Position numbers and translations under genes: made by a program. Positions 1 through 10,076 of a stretch of 33,090 nucleotides of DNA are shown here, piece by piece (position 1 is the first letter of the stretch; the number at the start of each line of letters is the position of its first letter). Below the pieces are notes generated by a model that was not told where the DNA came from, did no database searches, and was given only the letters and a program-made list of their open reading frames with translations. Source of the DNA: Clostridiaceae bacterium (lineage in GTDB: Bacteria; Bacillota; Clostridia; Saccharofermentanales; DTU023); assembly GCA_012838475.1 (NCBI GenBank), contig DUPE01000171.1:1-33090 (forward strand), in the 5' to 3' direction.

Positions 1-95
1 ACTTTGATTCTCCTTTGCGGCGGATTTGGCTCGCTGAGGGAGGCAGAGCTCTGGTGATTACGGCAGATGAAGTTATTCCGTATTTGATTAATTAG
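1..95 (+). CDS. 3' fragment of an upstream CDS (truncated by window edge), product unknown
   Basis: Frame from nt 3 is open to TAG at 93-95 (..FDSPLRRIWLAEGGRALVITADEVIPYLIN*), immediately before the next gene. Too short to assign a family. Confidence 0.4.
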   Translation, partial: FDSPLRRIWLAEGGRALVITADEVIPYLIN

Positions 96-99
96 AACG

Positions 100-1659
100 G
101 TGGGTCCTATGGCGGGTATCTATGATCTTGTTGTTGTTGGCGGAGGCGCTTCAGGCTTGGTTGCGGCAATTTCAGCGGCACAATCCAACGATAAGCTGAA
201 AATTCTAATCCTGGAGGCGCAGGATCAGCCGGGCAGAAAAATCCTCGCCTCGGGCAATGGCAGATGTAATCTGTCCCATCTTAATGTCAGTTCGGATAAC
301 TATCAGGGAAATATCTTTACGCGCTCGTTGCTGGCAAAATTTTCTGCGGAAACGCTGCAGTATTTCTTTGACGCTTTGGGATTATATACAATGGTTGACG
401 ATGAAGGAAGGATGTATCCTCTCTCAAATCAAGCCTTAACTGTTCTAACCATCCTCAAAGAAGCCATAGAGAAAAATAACATCGCGACTCGAACTGACAG
501 CCCCGTGATCCGTATTTCATTACTAAACAACAGTTGGAACCTGACCCTTCTGTCGGGAGAAGTAATTAGGAGCAGAAGGGTAGTTCTTGCCACCGGAGGT
601 TTAGCTGCTCCTCAGTTGGGCGGGTCGCGTTCCGGTTATTTGTTAGCTTCAGCTCTTGGGTTGGTCGTTGTTCCTGTTGTTCCTGCACTGACTCCCTTGG
701 TTTTGGCAGAAAAGCTAATGTGTCAACAGCTCAAGGGTCTGCGTTTTCGTGCAGTTTCCAGGCTCTTGCACAAAGGTAATTATGATGGATCTGAGGGAAA
801 TAACGGAACTGAGGATAGCGTTGCCTCACAAACAGAGATTCTCTCTGAGCCGCCTAACAACTGGCAGACGGTCAGAATTTCAGAAGGAGAATTCTTGTTC
901 GCAGATTATGGCCTATCCGGGATTGCCGCCATGGAGCTATCTGAAGCTGTTGCTTCTCATTGTTTTATAGACGGGAGTGAAGGACCGGCTTTGCCGATCA
1001 AGCGAGCTAAGTTGCGTCCAGTCGAAGACTGGTATGCCTTGCCCGAGGAAAAAGAATTCATTCTTAAGCTGGATTTGCTGCCGGATTATTCTGACCGGGA
1101 GCTGGAAAGCAGACTTTGGCAGCGACTGTCAAGCTTATCTGTAGACAACCGAGATCGGCTTTTGGTGGGGATGCTGCCTTTGGCTTTGGCCGAGTATCTG
1201 GGACAAGAAGCGGTAAGAAAAGTTGTCTCAGTCTTTGAAGACAAGCAAAAGTCGGAATTGTCAGGGCAAAGTCTGATTATGTCTGATTTAGCCGGTAATG
1301 TTTTGCAAAGTGATTCTGAACGTCATGTCCGCAAAAAGGTAGATTCCGGTTCGTCTATCAGAGGACAAAACCTTGATGACGCCTGCCTTATCAGCACAAC
1401 AATAAGCACCCTCAAATCCTGGGATCTTAATGTAGTGGGAGTCAGAGGCTTCGAGCAGGCTCAGGCAAGCCTTGGAGGACTGGAGACATCAGCGGTTAAT
1501 CCACGCACCATGGAAGTGTATGACCTGCCCGGTCTCCATGTCACAGGAGAGTTATTGGATGTTCTGGGTGATACCGGCGGATATAATCTTCATTTTGCTT
1601 TTGCCAGTGGTATTGCAGCAGGAGAAGCGGCAGCTGCAAAATTGACTGCCGGCGAATGA
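100..1659 (+). CDS. NAD(P)/FAD-dependent oxidoreductase, HI0933/YhiN (BaiN-like) flavoprotein family
   Basis: 519 aa ORF; N-terminal dinucleotide-binding GGGASGLVAAISAA, GRKILASGNGRCNLSH motif and C-terminal GLHVTGELLDVLGDTGGYNLHFAFASG typical of the family. Start may be GTG 100 or ATG 109. Confidence 0.88.
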   Translation: MGPMAGIYDLVVVGGGASGLVAAISAAQSNDKLKILILEAQDQPGRKILASGNGRCNLSHLNVSSDNYQGNIFTRSLLAKFSAETLQYFFDALGLYTMVDDEGRMYPLSNQALTVLTILKEAIEKNNIATRTDSPVIRISLLNNSWNLTLLSGEVIRSRRVVLATGGLAAPQLGGSRSGYLLASALGLVVVPVVPALTPLVLAEKLMCQQLKGLRFRAVSRLLHKGNYDGSEGNNGTEDSVASQTEILSEPPNNWQTVRISEGEFLFADYGLSGIAAMELSEAVASHCFIDGSEGPALPIKRAKLRPVEDWYALPEEKEFILKLDLLPDYSDRELESRLWQRLSSLSVDNRDRLLVGMLPLALAEYLGQEAVRKVVSVFEDKQKSELSGQSLIMSDLAGNVLQSDSERHVRKKVDSGSSIRGQNLDDACLISTTISTLKSWDLNVVGVRGFEQAQASLGGLETSAVNPRTMEVYDLPGLHVTGELLDVLGDTGGYNLHFAFASGIAAGEAAAAKLTAGE

Positions 1660-1698
1660 TAAGGCAGATAAGAGAAATGCCGGCCAAACTATTCACAA

Positions 1699-1726
1699 TT
1701 CAGGGTTTCCAGCCCTGGAATTTTTT
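1699..1726 (+). terminator. Rho-independent terminator after the flavoprotein gene
   Basis: TTCAGGG..CCCTGGAA hairpin with one bulge, followed by TTTTTT. Confidence 0.6.
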
Positions 1727-1786
1727 AAATACTCTTGCTTAGGGAAGGCGGGATATGTTAGCATACGAGTGTTGCGCATTTGAGAT

Positions 1787-1860
1787 TGCCGATTAGTGTA
1801 ATGGTAGCACACCTGACTCTGACTCAGTTTGTGAGGGTTCAAATCCTTCATCGGCAGCCA
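1787..1860 (+). tRNA. tRNA-Gln (anticodon CTG)
   Basis: Acceptor TGCCGAT/ATCGGCA, anticodon loop CTCTGAC (CTG at 34-36), T arm GAGGG-TTCAAAT-CCTTC, G73 and encoded CCA. Confidence 0.9.
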
Positions 1861-1867
1861 AATAACA

Positions 1868-1897
1868 AAGGGGTCATCTTGCTTGAGATGACCCCTT
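1868..1897. terminator. Bidirectional terminator-like hairpin between tRNA-Gln and the convergent gntP-like gene
   Basis: Perfect 12-bp stem AAGGGGTCATCT/AGATGACCCCTT with short loop; weak T tract. Confidence 0.55.
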
Positions 1898-1932
1898 CGC
1901 TATTAAGTCTAATCTGGGCAGGACAGTTGTCG

Positions 1933-3288
1933 TTACAAAATAAAGCTCAGAACAATTAGTACGACAAATCCTACCGCCCAACCAATCGTTGTCGTTACCG
2001 ACCAGACCCTTATTTGTTCTTTAGTTTCTCTAATACCCATTAATCGGGTTGTGACCCAGTAAAAACTATCGTTGAAATATGAGAAAAATAGTGAACCGAT
2101 ACAGGCTGCAAAGGCACCTAGCATCATGCTGCCTCCGGCTTGAGCAATAATCGGGGCGGAGATGCCGGCTGAGGTGAGCATGGCAACGGTTCCTGAGCCT
2201 TGTGCGAAACGTACCAGAGTGGCGACCAGAAACGGCAGCAAGAACAAGGGAATGCTCGTTTTTACTAGAGCATTTGCAATTTCGTTACCAATTCCCGAAT
2301 CTTGCAGGACGCGTCCGAGGGCGCCACCGCCGCCGGTTACAAACACAATGATGCCGGCGCTGCGGATGCCTACTTCCATTTCATCCAGCAGCTCCTGCCG
2401 TGGTGTGCGTAGAGCAAGAGTATATATGGCTAAAATTAGACCAAGGGCGACTGCGACGATCGGGTTACCAAGGAAAATGATGACTTCAAAAACTCCGGTT
2501 GTCAATTCTAAGGCTTTGAATACCGTGTTCATAAGAATCAGCAAAATAGGTAAGAGAAGCGGAGCGAACGAAACAAAAGCGCTGGGAAGCTCCTTTTCCG
2601 GTTCTTCATCCAGCAGACTGTAGTCAGGTTCTTGATAAGGCGGACGATGCCAGCCATCAGTACCTTCCGGCAGTTGATAAATCTGCTTGCCAAGCCATTT
2701 TGCGTATATAGTCATTGCTATTACTATCGGGATAGAGACAGCAATACCGATCAAAATAAAAAGACCTATATCTACATCGAATATTCCTGCTACGCCAAGA
2801 GGGCCGGGAGTAGGTGGTACGATAGAGTGAGTGACAACTAAGCCACTGGCGAGTGCTACACCAAGACTAACCATTGACTTCTTGCTTGCTCGAGATATTG
2901 CCCGGGCAAGAGGAGCTAGGATAACAAAGCCGGAGTCGCAGAAGATCGGGATTGAGACGATGAAGCCGGTCAGGGCCAACGCCCATTCTTCTTTGCCTTT
3001 CCCGAATATCTTGAGAAAGGTGCGAGCCATACGTTCGGCTGCTCCGGACATCTGGAATATCTGTCCGAGCATGACGCCGAAGCCAATAATTATTCCGATA
3101 TTACCTAAAGTGCCGCCAAATCCGGCAGATATGGCGGCCACCGTGCCGTCGGTACCGAGTCCCGCCATTATACCAATAGCAATTGCGCTTATAATCAAGG
3201 CCAAAAAGGCGTGGATTTTTGTCTTTAGAATTAAAAAGATCAACAGCGCAAGACCGATCACAAGAGCCAAAATCAATTGTGTGTCCAT
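1933..3288 (-). CDS. GntP family gluconate/sugar-acid permease
   Basis: 451 aa, multiple hydrophobic segments, GntP-like motifs (SIPIFCDSGFVILAPLARAI, HSIVPPTPGPLGVA, QGSGTVAMLTSAG, NDSFYWV). Confidence 0.88.
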   Translation of the reverse strand: MDTQLILALVIGLALLIFLILKTKIHAFLALIISAIAIGIMAGLGTDGTVAAISAGFGGTLGNIGIIIGFGVMLGQIFQMSGAAERMARTFLKIFGKGKEEWALALTGFIVSIPIFCDSGFVILAPLARAISRASKKSMVSLGVALASGLVVTHSIVPPTPGPLGVAGIFDVDIGLFILIGIAVSIPIVIAMTIYAKWLGKQIYQLPEGTDGWHRPPYQEPDYSLLDEEPEKELPSAFVSFAPLLLPILLILMNTVFKALELTTGVFEVIIFLGNPIVAVALGLILAIYTLALRTPRQELLDEMEVGIRSAGIIVFVTGGGGALGRVLQDSGIGNEIANALVKTSIPLFLLPFLVATLVRFAQGSGTVAMLTSAGISAPIIAQAGGSMMLGAFAACIGSLFFSYFNDSFYWVTTRLMGIRETKEQIRVWSVTTTIGWAVGFVVLIVLSFIL

Positions 3289-3367
3289 GATACCTCCTCA
3301 TAAAGTCATCTTGAATCTAATTGGACATTAGAATATTTTTACGGATCAAGATCCGTTATACCTGCAG

Positions 3368-4375
3368 TTAATTTTTTGAACTGACAAAATTTGGCGCGTA
3401 CTCGGCGGCCAGTCGAATAGCTTCAACCATGCTGACTGCGCTGGCGATATTCCTCCCGGCAATGTCAAAGGCTGTACCGTGATCAACTGATGTCCGTAAG
3501 ATCGGCATCCCGCAGGTTACCGAAATAGTACGCTCAAAATCGTACGTTTTTGAGGCGATGTGCCCCTGATCATGATAGAGGGAGAGAACGCTGGCAAAAT
3601 TGCCTTGCAGAGCAAGATGAAAGATAGAATCAGCACCTATAGGTCCAACAACATCATATCCCTCTGCCTGCAACTCCTCGACAGCCGGTGTTACATGGTT
3701 TACTTCCTCGTCTCCAAAAAGGCCATGCTCGCCACAGTGAGGATTCAAACCTGCGACACCTAATAATCCACTTTTAACTCCCAGCTGTTCCAAAGCATCG
3801 AAAATTCGTACAGAATAATCCTTGATCCGGTCTTTGGTTACCAGGTCGCAAGCCTGGCGCAGTGACACGTGGCGTGATAGGAAAAATATGCGCATGTGGT
3901 TGACTTCAAACATAGTTAATGGGTCAGCAGTACCGGTAAGGTCGCCGAAAATTTCCGTGTGACCTATATAGGGCACATTGGCAGCATGAAAAGATTCCTT
4001 GTTTATCGGGGTTGTCGCAACAGCGTCGACCTCTCGATTCATAGCAAGTTCGATGCTCTTTTCTATGAATTCGTAAGCTGCCCGTCCTGCCCGTGCACCA
4101 ACCTGACCAATTGTATAATCCGCTGCTGCGATATTCTTGAGGTCAAGCAGCGGGATAGTATCAGGATCATCGGGAACCTCTGCAGCGCTATCAACAAGAT
4201 ATGGTTTTAGAGAGAGTCCAGTGAAATCGAGGGCTTCCTCAACCACGCGCAAGTCACCGATGACGAGCGTAAGAGCCTCGTCACGAAGTTCACGATCAGC
4301 TAGAGATTTCACTACAATTTCAGGCCCGATACCTGCCGGATCGCCCAGAGGGATTGCAATCAATGGTTTCTTCAT
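3368..4375 (-). CDS. pdxA2: PdxA-family dehydrogenase, probably PdxA2-type D-threonate/D-erythronate 4-phosphate dehydrogenase
   Basis: [38 protein letters not shown] motifs. The ORF-track start at 4393 is likely upstream of the real start; AGGAG lies just before ATG at 4375. PdxA2 rather than PdxA from linkage to a four-carbon acid sugar kinase and GntP permease. Confidence 0.85.
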   Translation of the reverse strand: MKKPLIAIPLGDPAGIGPEIVVKSLADRELRDEALTLVIGDLRVVEEALDFTGLSLKPYLVDSAAEVPDDPDTIPLLDLKNIAAADYTIGQVGARAGRAAYEFIEKSIELAMNREVDAVATTPINKESFHAANVPYIGHTEIFGDLTGTADPLTMFEVNHMRIFFLSRHVSLRQACDLVTKDRIKDYSVRIFDALEQLGVKSGLLGVAGLNPHCGEHGLFGDEEVNHVTPAVEELQAEGYDVVGPIGADSIFHLALQGNFASVLSLYHDQGHIASKTYDFERTISVTCGMPILRTSVDHGTAFDIAGRNIASAVSMVEAIRLAAEYAPNFVSSKN

Positions 4376-4386
4376 AAATACTCCTT

Positions 4387-5688
4387 TCAGCATGCACGTT
4401 TTCCACGCGCAGGTGTTTTAATCAGATGGTCGGCACAGTCAATAATTGCATCTGTGTCACCTACCATACCTCCTTTTGTAATTACGGCCAGACCTTCATA
4501 AGAGCCACCTATTAAATAACCGAAGGAGCCGAGAGGTACTATTTCTGATTTTAATTCAAGCGCCTCAGCATGTAATTTCTCGTAAGCAGCAACTGTGATG
4601 TCTCCGCCACTGGTAAACATGCCTTGTATGGAAGTGTCTTGTTCCAGGAGAAGTTTGGCAATCTCGGCAAAACCCTCATTTATCTGTTCCGATGGTGTCA
4701 TCCCGTTAACATCGCTATATTGAGACAAATCGACCCTTCCTTTAGGATCAAGTCCTTCACTGATAATCAGCAGCAATGAACTATCTGTTTCTAATCCTTC
4801 TGAAACTACGCGCATAATTTCTTTATCCCGGCGATCAGGCTCTAATAGATCTCTTGTGCGCACTATGATCTGATAAGGAGAGCGTTTAGCTCGCAGCAAG
4901 GCAACCTGTGCTCCGACAACCGGATTGATACTGCCGACGACGCAGAGAACGCGGCGTGCTGCAACGGTTTGTGCAGGCGTGATAATCCGTTCCGCAAGTG
5001 TTGCAGTGAAGACGCCGGGATCGACAGCGATAAAGGGAACTTGTGATTTTATCACGGCATCAGCAATTTCCTCTATATCATTGCTTGTAATTGCATCACA
5101 AATAACTATTCTGATTCCTTCAGAGTGCATGTCTTTCAGCTTCGCCGCTACAAATTCATCTCCTTCACGCAAATCATTTAGTCCCACCCAGCCGAATTTC
5201 CGCTCGGTTTGTCGTTGAAAAATCTTGGCTGCATCTGAGGTATCAACCGGTGTCAGAGGATCCGTTGCCGCCTCTGTCAGATCCAGCGGCACACCGTTGA
5301 CCAGCAGATGCCCTCCTACGATTATGCGTCCAGCGGAAGGGAAACAGGCAACGACAATTGCCATGCGGTCATCACCGAGTGCGTCAAGAAAAGCATCAGT
5401 CTCCGAACCCAGGTTGCCGCGGAGAGTGCTGTCGATACGTTTGCTGTAAAGAGCCAATGCCGGCTCTCTCGCTGCCCTGACAGCATTATAGACCAGCCGA
5501 TAAGCCTCTTTGGCAGGAGTTGCCCGGCTTGATGTCGGCTTCATCAAAGCGTCGGACTCTGTTTGCCTTACCTGCTCTGGTGTGAGTTCACCAAAGAATG
5601 TCTCGGCAGAGAACCCGCGAGTAGTCAATTGTACACCATTCGCATTTGCACCGGTCAGGTCATCTGCTATGACAATCATTTGTACCAT
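4387..5688 (-). CDS. Four-carbon acid sugar kinase family protein (DUF1537; DtnK/OtnK-like)
   Basis: [16 protein letters not shown]-terminus, [22 protein letters not shown], and C-terminal [14 protein letters not shown] / KGGMVGD motifs; linked to PdxA2 and GntP. Confidence 0.88.
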   Translation of the reverse strand: MVQMIVIADDLTGANANGVQLTTRGFSAETFFGELTPEQVRQTESDALMKPTSSRATPAKEAYRLVYNAVRAAREPALALYSKRIDSTLRGNLGSETDAFLDALGDDRMAIVVACFPSAGRIIVGGHLLVNGVPLDLTEAATDPLTPVDTSDAAKIFQRQTERKFGWVGLNDLREGDEFVAAKLKDMHSEGIRIVICDAITSNDIEEIADAVIKSQVPFIAVDPGVFTATLAERIITPAQTVAARRVLCVVGSINPVVGAQVALLRAKRSPYQIIVRTRDLLEPDRRDKEIMRVVSEGLETDSSLLLIISEGLDPKGRVDLSQYSDVNGMTPSEQINEGFAEIAKLLLEQDTSIQGMFTSGGDITVAAYEKLHAEALELKSEIVPLGSFGYLIGGSYEGLAVITKGGMVGDTDAIIDCADHLIKTPARGKRAC

Positions 5689-6145
5689 AGTTTGCCTCCT
5701 CAGTCGTGATGGTTACAATTTCTTGTCGAATTTATTGTGTCCCGGAATGCTTATTATCATAACGAAATCCAACGGATTAAATTGTGCAAACGCACTAATA
5801 CTTGCCTTCTGGAGATAGTTATTTTGTGGATTTAAGTAAGATTATAGCATAAACGCTCACTCATTGATAAGTGTTGCGCAAATAATTATTAATTTATTAA
5901 TAAATTCCTAGATTATATTTATTCGTCATGATGGTTTGAAGGCGCTAAAGGCACAGTATCTGCTGTTTTGGTAATTTACGTAGGATGCTCTCTGCTAATT
6001 TATGTTAAGGGCACGATGACGGCTGTGTGCAGCAATATGTCTTCAACTCAGCAGATTATTGCTCGAATCTATTCGCTGTAATAATCTTTGGATTACTGTA
6101 AACTGTGTACGGACCAAGAGTATTTCCGTCTTAGTAGGTAAGAGC

Positions 6146-7957
6146 ATGAGAGAATATCAGACAATATTTCCATTTATCAGCGCCAACAAGAGGCGTTATT
6201 TCTTGGGCATATTTGCCTTGCTTTTTGTCGATGCCGCGAACCTGCTGATTCCTCAGATAATGCGCATTTTTGCTGACTGGGCACAATTTGGTGAATTAAC
6301 ACGAGATCGCATAATCTGGGCTGCCGGCGTCATCCTTCTGCTTGGTCTAATGGTTGCGGTTGGGCGCTATGGCTGGCGCGTATATATTTTTGGCACTGCG
6401 CGCAGGCTGGAATATTGGCTGCGGGATAAATTATTCAAAAAGTATCTTAGTCTGGACGATCAGTTCTTTAATCATCATCGCACAGGGGATCTGATGGCCC
6501 ATGTGACCAATGATGTTCTAATGGTTCGCCACTCCATGGGCGGCGGCATCATTATGATTATTGATGCCGTCTTTATGACTTTGTTTACAGTTATTATGAT
6601 GATTTATACGGTTGGTCTGAGGACTTCTCTGGTTGCTTTATTAGCGTTGCCCTTTATTACTATTGTGGTGCTAGCTATGTCTAAGCCGTTGCATCAGCGC
6701 AGTCGGGAAGTGCAAGATACATTTTCTGAGCTATCTAATGAAGTACAAGAGAATATTTCCGGCATAAACAATATCAAAGCTTTCGGTATTGAAGACAGAA
6801 GATCCGCTGATTTCTACGAGGTGAACAACAAATATCAGGAGAAAAATATGGGGATGCTGCGTATTAGTGTCCTCTTTGACCCTTTGATTGAATTGATTTC
6901 CGGCATCTCTCTAGTTGTTTTTATTATTTACGGCATTAACCGCATACGTGAGGGCAGCCTCACATTGGGTGATTTCATCGCTGTGCTCAACTATCTGCGC
7001 ATGATGGTCTGGCCTCTAGTCGCTATTGGTCTGGTGGTTAACAGCTTTCAGCGCGGCATAGCTGCCATGGGTCGAATCAACGAGATTTTAGCTGTTCAGC
7101 CTAAAGTCAGTGAAGCAGATTCCCCCACGAGAATTGAGCAGGAAGATACCCAGGACCGGGATTCCAATCCCGGTCTCAATATTGAGTTCCGGGATGTTTG
7201 GTTCCGTTACGAAGAGAATTTACCCTGGGTTTTGCAGGGAGTGAGCTTTGAACTGAAGGACGCTCAGAGTTTGGCGATTCTAGGGCGGACAGGCACGGGC
7301 AAGAGCACAGTTTTGAACCTGTTGTTGCGACGTTATGATGTCAGCTCTGGGCAGATTCTTATTAATGGCACGGACATAAGAGATATTGCCTTCAAAGAAC
7401 TATATGAAAAAATTGCTTTCGTCGAGCAGGAAAGTTTCATTTTCTCACGTACGATAGCTGATAATATCGCTTTCAGCAGCGATGGTAATTATGATCCGGA
7501 GCGGGTTAGATTAGCGGCAGAGTTTTCACAGGTTGCCGGCGATATAGAGGCTATGCCGGATCAATACGATACCTGGGTTGGTGAGCGGGGGGTGACACTT
7601 TCCGGAGGGCAAAAACAGCGGCTGGCAATCGCACGCGCATACTATCAGGACTCAGATCTGCTGGTTTTGGATGACTCTCTTTCCGCAGTGGATACCAATA
7701 CGGAAAGAGAAATCCTTGATCATCTGGATGAGGTGCAGCGCGGTCTTATAATGGTTAGTCAGAGAGTGTCGACGGTGCAGCGGGCAGATCAGATCCTGGT
7801 GCTGGAAAGCGGGGTCATCTCGCAGAGGGGCAACCATAAGAGCCTCTTACAGGACACTGATGGCTTCTATGCCAGATTGTACCAAAGACAGCTTCTGGAG
7901 CGAAAGCTTGGTGAGGAAAGCGGGGAGGTGACGCAGCATGGCTCAAAGCAGCTATAA
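6146..7957 (+). CDS. ABC exporter half-transporter (heterodimer subunit 1, degenerate NBD)
   Basis: TM region plus NBD: GRTGTGKST, LSGGQKQR, LVLDDSLSAVD (Asp in place of catalytic Glu), and VSQRVST where H-loop His is replaced. Start reassigned from 6059 to ATG 6146 by alignment to family N-termini. Confidence 0.88.
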   Translation: MREYQTIFPFISANKRRYFLGIFALLFVDAANLLIPQIMRIFADWAQFGELTRDRIIWAAGVILLLGLMVAVGRYGWRVYIFGTARRLEYWLRDKLFKKYLSLDDQFFNHHRTGDLMAHVTNDVLMVRHSMGGGIIMIIDAVFMTLFTVIMMIYTVGLRTSLVALLALPFITIVVLAMSKPLHQRSREVQDTFSELSNEVQENISGINNIKAFGIEDRRSADFYEVNNKYQEKNMGMLRISVLFDPLIELISGISLVVFIIYGINRIREGSLTLGDFIAVLNYLRMMVWPLVAIGLVVNSFQRGIAAMGRINEILAVQPKVSEADSPTRIEQEDTQDRDSNPGLNIEFRDVWFRYEENLPWVLQGVSFELKDAQSLAILGRTGTGKSTVLNLLLRRYDVSSGQILINGTDIRDIAFKELYEKIAFVEQESFIFSRTIADNIAFSSDGNYDPERVRLAAEFSQVAGDIEAMPDQYDTWVGERGVTLSGGQKQRLAIARAYYQDSDLLVLDDSLSAVDTNTEREILDHLDEVQRGLIMVSQRVSTVQRADQILVLESGVISQRGNHKSLLQDTDGFYARLYQRQLLERKLGEESGEVTQHGSKQL

Positions 7958-9758
7958 GCATTTGGATGAGACTTGGCAACAGGATCGACGACCTGACCGC
8001 AAGACCTTAAAGCGTCTCTATAATTACGGTATACCCTATCTGAAGCAGTTTATTCTGGTTTTTATTCTTATCTTCGCTACAATTGGCATGACGCTGCTGC
8101 AACCTCGACTTATTCAGCTTCTGATCGACAATAATATCAGCATTCTTGTTAATCCGGCCACGAGCCAGGCGGAAAACAGTCAGGCCTTGACCGGGGCTCT
8201 GCAAATGGGTTTGCTTTATCTTGGGACAGTCGTGATCGCTTTTCTTTCGAGTTATGGACAGGCCTATCTCTTACAAAAAACGGGACAAAAAATTCTTAAA
8301 ACAATAAGACAGAGCTTATACGATCATATTCTGAAGCTGCCGATGACTTTTTTCGACAGCTATCCACAGGGGAGTCTGATGACCAGAGTTACCAATGATA
8401 CGGAAACCATCAATGAGATGTTTACATCGGTGCTCTCCAACAGTCTGCGCAGTTTCATCTCTCTGGCAGGGATAATCGTCATTATGTTCATAATGAATGT
8501 CAGTCTGGCTTCTTATGTTCTGCTCTTGCTCCCGTTCGTTATTATTATTTCAGTGATTTTTCGCCGTATTATTCGGAAGATTTACTTTGCTCAACGTCGG
8601 GCACTCTCCATTATCAACACCAAGCTTTCTGAGAACATCTCCGGTATGCGCACAATCCAGGTCTTTCACCGTCAAAAGCAGGTGGGCGCAGAGTTTGATG
8701 AAGTAAATGCGGAGCATCTGCGGCTGAGCCAGAAAGAGGTTACCTACTATGCTACCTATCGCCCCTTTATCGAGACAATTCGCGCTCTAGGCATAGCCGG
8801 GCTGATCTGGTTTGGCGGTCGTCAATATTTGGACGGTATCATTACTTTTGGTGTTCTCTATGCATTTATTGATTATATTCAGCGTTTCTTCCAGCCTATT
8901 TTGGAACTGGCGGAGACCTACAATATCATTCAGTCTGCCATGACTTCTTCACATAGAATCTTTCAGTTGTTTGATCAGGAGACTGAAGACGAAGGCGGCA
9001 ATGTTTCAGTTCCTGTAGAAGGCCTGAAGGGCAAAATAGAATTTAAAAATGTCTGGTTTGCTTATATTGAGGAGGAGTGGGTACTGCAAGACGTCTCTTT
9101 CACAGTTGAGCCGGGAGAGTTTGTAGCCTTTGTCGGTGCAACGGGTGCGGGAAAATCAACCATCATGCATTTGCTCTGCCGTTTTTACGACATCAATAAG
9201 GGGCAGATAATTCTGGACGGGACAGATATCAAAGAATACAATCTCCGAGGGCTGCGAGAAGCAATTGGCGTTGTGCAGCAGGAAGTTTTCTTATACTCGG
9301 GCAGCATAATTGAAAACATTAGCCTTAATCGTCCCAGGGTGAGCAAAGCAGATGCTAGAAGGGCCGCAGAAATAGTCAATGCCGATTCCTTTATCAATAA
9401 TTTGCCGGAGCGGTATGAGGAGCAGGTCAGCGAGCGAGGCAGTACTCTGTCGGCCGGGCAAAGGCAGCTCTTGTCCTTTGCCCGCACCATAGCAGCCAAA
9501 CCGTCCTTGTTAATATTGGATGAGGCGACTGCCAGCATTGACACCGAAACCGAGCTATTGATTCAGGACGCAATCAACAAGATGTCTTCGAATCGAAGTA
9601 TGGTTGCCGTGGCACACCGCATTTCTACCATAGCAGATGCCGATAAAATAATTGTTATGCATCGCGGTAGAATAGCAGAGCAAGGAACCAGAGAAGAACT
9701 GTTGGATCAAGACGGCCTGTTCAATGTGCTATATAAATTACAGTACGAAGGATACTGA
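7938..9758 (+). CDS. ABC exporter half-transporter (heterodimer subunit 2, canonical catalytic residues)
   Basis: 606 aa; GATGAGKST, LSAGQRQ, LLILDEATASID, AHRIST; overlaps the upstream subunit by 20 nt. Confidence 0.9.
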   Translation: MAQSSYKHLDETWQQDRRPDRKTLKRLYNYGIPYLKQFILVFILIFATIGMTLLQPRLIQLLIDNNISILVNPATSQAENSQALTGALQMGLLYLGTVVIAFLSSYGQAYLLQKTGQKILKTIRQSLYDHILKLPMTFFDSYPQGSLMTRVTNDTETINEMFTSVLSNSLRSFISLAGIIVIMFIMNVSLASYVLLLLPFVIIISVIFRRIIRKIYFAQRRALSIINTKLSENISGMRTIQVFHRQKQVGAEFDEVNAEHLRLSQKEVTYYATYRPFIETIRALGIAGLIWFGGRQYLDGIITFGVLYAFIDYIQRFFQPILELAETYNIIQSAMTSSHRIFQLFDQETEDEGGNVSVPVEGLKGKIEFKNVWFAYIEEEWVLQDVSFTVEPGEFVAFVGATGAGKSTIMHLLCRFYDINKGQIILDGTDIKEYNLRGLREAIGVVQQEVFLYSGSIIENISLNRPRVSKADARRAAEIVNADSFINNLPERYEEQVSERGSTLSAGQRQLLSFARTIAAKPSLLILDEATASIDTETELLIQDAINKMSSNRSMVAVAHRISTIADADKIIVMHRGRIAEQGTREELLDQDGLFNVLYKLQYEGY

Positions 9759-9978
9759 CTGGTTTGATCCTACAATACTTTGACTGCGGCAGACGATAAT
9801 CCACCGATGATGGCCGATGATTCTCCAAGGCAGATGAAAATCCTCTGAGGACAGCCTTTAAACTGTCAAGTTGAATTGTTGCAGGCGCTTACATCGTCCT
9901 ATTATTTGTATCCAATGAGACAAATCTTTCCGGGGGTCGCTTGTGCAGTCTCATAAGCTCGAGTAAAATATCTGCGAT

Positions 9979-10012
9979 AAGACTCGGGACAATTATCCGA
10001 GCCTTGTTTTTT
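9979..10012 (+). terminator. Terminator-like hairpin in the leader of the 10077 gene (possible attenuator)
   Basis: AAGaCTCGG - GACAATTAT - CCGAGcCTT stem (one mismatch) followed by GTTTTTTC. Confidence 0.5.
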
Positions 10013-10076
10013 CTTATCAATAAGATTGAGTGAGGATACAGCGCCATATTAAGAAATTCTGACTGGAGATAATAAT

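Noticed and set aside
2162-3331. Plus-strand ORFs of 153 and 166 aa
   Set aside because: Antisense to the GntP permease; low-complexity Ser/Arg/Pro-rich translations typical of spurious frames.
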